From Thioploca ingrica (GTDB lineage Bacteria > Pseudomonadota > Gammaproteobacteria > Beggiatoales > Beggiatoaceae), in contig AP014633.1 in NCBI GenBank assembly GCA_000828835.1, positions 4,712,001 to 4,776,000 on the forward strand: DNA of 64,000 bases. Direction: 5' to 3'. Each line of letters starts with the position of its first letter. Positions within the stretch are counted from its first letter, which is position 1. The notes under the pieces were generated by a model, which had not been told where the DNA came from, ran no database searches, and saw only the letters and a program-made list of their open reading frames with translations. The translations under genes and the position numbers were made by a program. Shown piece by piece: positions 61,446 through 64,000 of the stretch.

Positions 61446-63627
61446 CACACCATTTTTCCCACACTTGGCGATAAGCCATTTCCAAATGGCGAGTAAAAGT
61501 TTGGTCGTCCATCAAGGGAGAAGTTTGCATTTTATGCCGTAACCCAGCGCGTAATTTTTGCAAATAACTCATATCGTTCGCTAAGTTAACGCCAATCTCG
61601 ATGTATTCTGCCGGCGTATCTGCAATCAGTTCGGTTAAACCGAGAGCAGATAAAATACTAAGTCCCATCCGCGAAGCCGGTCGTTCTCCTCCTAACGTCA
61701 CCACCGGCACTCCCATCCATAACGCTTCACAAGTTGTGGTAGCACCATGATAGGGATAACTGTCTAAAGCAATATCGATTTGATGGTAATATTTCAAATG
61801 AGCTACAGTGGAATCCGCATAGTTAGCGAGAATCAGACGTCCAGAGTCAATTCCTAAGGCGATTAATTTTTGCTTAAGCTGCTGCCGGGTATCCGGATCA
61901 TTTAAACTTCTCGCTTTAAGTAAGAGTTTCGCGCCAGGAACCCGCTGTAATATTTGTGCCCAACTCGCTAAAATATCGGCGTTTAATTTGGCATAGTTAT
62001 TAAATGAGCCGAAAGTAATCTGTTTTTTCTTAAGAGCCGGTAGAGGATTGATTGGAGGACTGTCATCGTCTGGACGGTAACAAAAATAACTATTGGGCAT
62101 TCTAATTAATTGTTCAGTATTGAATGAATCCGTTTTACCTTCTGGATCCACGTGGTTATCGGTTATTCGATAGTCGATGGTCGTCAAACCGGTAGTACTC
62201 GGATAACCCAAATAAGTGATTTGTACCGGTGCTGGCTTTCTGGCAAAAACCAGGAGGCGATTTTGGTTAGTATGTCCACCCAAATCAACGAGGATATCGA
62301 TAGCGGCTTGTCTAATCTTTTCTGCTAATTCTTCATCAGACCAACCCGCGCAATTTATCCACTGATCAACCGATTTTTTAAGACGTTGAGTGACTTTATC
62401 GGTGGTAGTGCTATTGTCATAACAAATAATTTCAAACTGTTCATGGTCATGTTGGGCAAGCACTGGTTCAATGAAATAGGCAACGGAGTGTTTATGAAAA
62501 TCAGTTGAAATGTAGCCAATTTTTAACTTGCGCTGCTGGCAACGATCATTCAAATGGGGCTGAATCGACGCTGCCAAAGGCAGAACATATTGTTGATTGA
62601 ATTGTTGATGCGCTGAGAATAGCGTGGTTAAATCAACATCGGTTTGGTACTGAGAAGCTAAGAGCAAATTACTATGGGTCAAGGCATTTGGTCGTGCTGC
62701 CAAAATTTGCTGATAATAGCTTATAGCTTGCTGAATCAAACCTTGATATAACAAACTACTGGCTAAATTACTACCCGCCTCAGAAAAATCAGGGACTAAT
62801 TGGAGTGCTTGTTGGAAACACCGGGTCGCTTTACTCAGATGACCCATTTGACTGAATACCGTACCCAAATTATTGTAGGTATCAGCATCGCTTGGGTTTA
62901 AAGCTAATGCTTGTTGGTAAGCAACCATCGCTTTATCCAAATGACCTTGGATTCTCAAAACATCACCTAGATTTTTATGAGTTTGAGCATTATTCGGTGC
63001 GAGCGCCAGTGCCCGTTGATAAGAGTCTACGGCTTTGGAAAATTTACCCAATTCCGCTAGGGCATAACCTAAATTGTGATTAATTTCAGCATCATTGGGT
63101 TTTAAAGCTAAAGCCTGTTGGTAACACTTGACTGCTTCGCTAATTTGTCTTTGTGATAGCAAGACCGAACCCAAATAATCATGTACTGTCGCATCATTGG
63201 GATTTAAGGCTAAATACTGCCGATAATGCTGAGCGGCTTGTGCCCACTGGTGATGATGACGCAATAAATTACCTAAATTATAGTGCGCCTCTAAGTGATT
63301 CGGATCTAAAGTTAATGCCCGGTTAAAATTCTCTATCGCTTCTGCCCATTGACCTTGTCCACTCAGCGCACCGCCCAAACTACTGTAAAAATTAGCCACC
63401 GTATTATCTAGAGCAATAGCTTGATTAATCAGTTCAATCGCTTCGTCAAATTGCTGCCGCTGAGCGGCAATGACACCCAGTAAGTGCAATAGCTCACTGG
63501 GCTGAGGCGCTATTGGTAACGCTTGGCGATAGATTGCCTCAGCTTGAGATAAATTACCGGCTTGATGGTGTTGAAAAGCCAGTTGTAGTGCTTGGGAGTA
63601 AGTTAACGTCTGAGTGGAAGCAGTCAT
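61426..63627 (-). CDS. TPR protein with SPINDLY/O-GlcNAc transferase-type domain
   Basis: 733 residues. About nine TPR units (about 1-330: YYSSLGGALSGQGQWAEAIE, YNLGNLLRHHHQWAQAAQHY and so on) precede a GT41 catalytic region (about 355-715): IGYISTDFHKHSVAYF, DLGGHTNQNRLLVFARKPAP, TYLGYPSTTGLTTIDY, ITFGSFNNYAKLN and YHGATTTCEALWMGVPVVTL. Relatives move GlcNAc or other sugars to protein Ser/Thr; bacterial members often act on surface proteins. Cytosolic. It follows argG by five bases. The stop codon and last codons lie in repeat-like sequence. Confidence 0.9.
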   Translation of the reverse strand: MTASTQTLTYSQALQLAFQHHQAGNLSQAEAIYRQALPIAPQPSELLHLLGVIAAQRQQFDEAIELINQAIALDNTVANFYSSLGGALSGQGQWAEAIENFNRALTLDPNHLEAHYNLGNLLRHHHQWAQAAQHYRQYLALNPNDATVHDYLGSVLLSQRQISEAVKCYQQALALKPNDAEINHNLGYALAELGKFSKAVDSYQRALALAPNNAQTHKNLGDVLRIQGHLDKAMVAYQQALALNPSDADTYNNLGTVFSQMGHLSKATRCFQQALQLVPDFSEAGSNLASSLLYQGLIQQAISYYQQILAARPNALTHSNLLLASQYQTDVDLTTLFSAHQQFNQQYVLPLAASIQPHLNDRCQQRKLKIGYISTDFHKHSVAYFIEPVLAQHDHEQFEIICYDNSTTTDKVTQRLKKSVDQWINCAGWSDEELAEKIRQAAIDILVDLGGHTNQNRLLVFARKPAPVQITYLGYPSTTGLTTIDYRITDNHVDPEGKTDSFNTEQLIRMPNSYFCYRPDDDSPPINPLPALKKKQITFGSFNNYAKLNADILASWAQILQRVPGAKLLLKARSLNDPDTRQQLKQKLIALGIDSGRLILANYADSTVAHLKYYHQIDIALDSYPYHGATTTCEALWMGVPVVTLGGERPASRMGLSILSALGLTELIADTPAEYIEIGVNLANDMSYLQKLRAGLRHKMQTSPLMDDQTFTRHLEMAYRQVWEKWCVGKSTA

Positions 63628-63632
63628 CCGCT

Positions 63633-64000
63633 TTACCTGGATTGTAACTGCGCCGCTATCCGCAACCGTAACGCATTCAGCTTAATAAATCCTTCCGCAT
63701 CTTTTTGATTATAGGCACCTTCATCTTCTTCAAAAGTGGCGATATTGGCATCAAAGAGACTATTGGTTGCCGAATAACGTCCAGTCACAATGACATTGCC
63801 TTTGTACAGTTTGAGACGAACTTTACCATTCACATGGGATTGGGAAGAATCGATTAATTCTTGTAATAATTTACGTTCGGGACTCCACCAATAGCCATTG
63901 TAAACTAAACTGGCATAGCGCGGCATTAATTCATCTTTTAAATGAGCCACTTCCCGGTCTAAAGTGAGCGATTCTATTGCCCGATGGGCTTTGAGCATAA
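63633..64000 (-). CDS. argG: Argininosuccinate synthase, C-terminal part
   Basis: This partial gene runs off the right edge; about 120 residues of a roughly 400-residue enzyme are visible. [38 protein letters not shown] and [20 protein letters not shown] match the C-terminal dimerisation arm of ArgG. An ATG at 63996-63998 is internal, not the true start. ArgG joins citrulline and aspartate in arginine synthesis. It lies directly upstream of the OGT-like gene. Confidence 0.93.
   Translation of the reverse strand, partial: MLKAHRAIESLTLDREVAHLKDELMPRYASLVYNGYWWSPERKLLQELIDSSQSHVNGKVRLKLYKGNVIVTGRYSATNSLFDANIATFEEDEGAYNQKDAEGFIKLNALRLRIAAQLQSR

Noticed and set aside
63633-63998. Complete small protein starting at 63998
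   Set aside because: The sequence is the C-terminal arm of argininosuccinate synthase; the ATG is internal and the gene continues past the window.
1-64000. Integrated phage, restriction-modification or secondary metabolite cluster
   Set aside because: No integrase, capsid, methyltransferase, nuclease subunit or synthase modules were found on either strand.

Overview
The window comes from a moderately AT-rich gammaproteobacterium. SpeD, YhfA-type OsmC, BirA-CoaX-SPOR, MrcA divergent from PilMNOPQ, PurM-PurN, Udg-RimI and NadD-RsfS are all of gammaproteobacterial type and mostly in familiar neighbourhoods. Intergenic space is crowded with short G/C-tract inverted-repeat elements (the CAATGCCATTAAGTTAAG family and others). 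That style, with many envelope and c-di-GMP genes, would fit a large sulfur bacterium of the Beggiatoa/Thioploca group, but the genus is inference only. There are no rRNA genes, transposase genes, CRISPR arrays or prophage genes.

Layout. 1-644 is a gene-free repeat field. 645-6923 holds a stomatin-like protein, a SEC-C protein, a TPR protein, an orphan GspM, RimI, a family-4 uracil-DNA glycosylase and LeuA, with a possible Leu-codon leader upstream of leuA. 7528-9508 holds YhfA-type OsmC, tRNA-Met(CAT) and SpeD. 9868-12493 holds two metallo-beta-lactamase-fold proteins and a single-domain response regulator. 12715-15607 is the birA-coaX-SPOR operon, divergent from nadD-rsfS (15929-16952). 17197-20139 encodes two secreted proteins that share an unrecognised four-cysteine C-terminal domain; one also has RCC1-like repeats and a 42-bp minisatellite linker. 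20633-30352 holds a fused double ABC ATPase, a GGDEF/EAL protein, LpxL, an OmpA/TSP3 protein, a small c-type cytochrome, NupC, a glycosyltransferase and a secreted orphan.

30989-34003 encodes a 1004-residue tubulin-superfamily (tubulin_2-like) protein, between a decayed toxin remnant and a DUF433/DUF5615 toxin-antitoxin pair. 35003-42180 is a minus-strand series: PlsY, lipoprotein, DUF4139 protein, OsmC, GT2 and an oxidoreductase-epimerase fusion. 42402-57872 is the mrcA / pilMNOPQ region. It carries two consecutive pilP paralogs and a roughly 2030-residue Ig-repeat lipoprotein after pilQ. 58034-58511 is a RelE-like toxin-antitoxin pair enclosed by inverted repeat ends. 58743-61328 is purM, purN and a CX6C-repeat periplasmic protein. 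The right end holds a SPINDLY/OGT-type protein and the C-terminal part of argG, which runs off the window.

The clearest new observation is the small mobile element family with 18-bp terminal inverted repeats. Three copies are flanked by matching 11-bp direct repeats that look like target-site duplications. One copy sits inside another repeat element, one splits a pre-existing hairpin, and related copies surround the toxin-antitoxin genes and touch the 3' end of the OGT-like gene.
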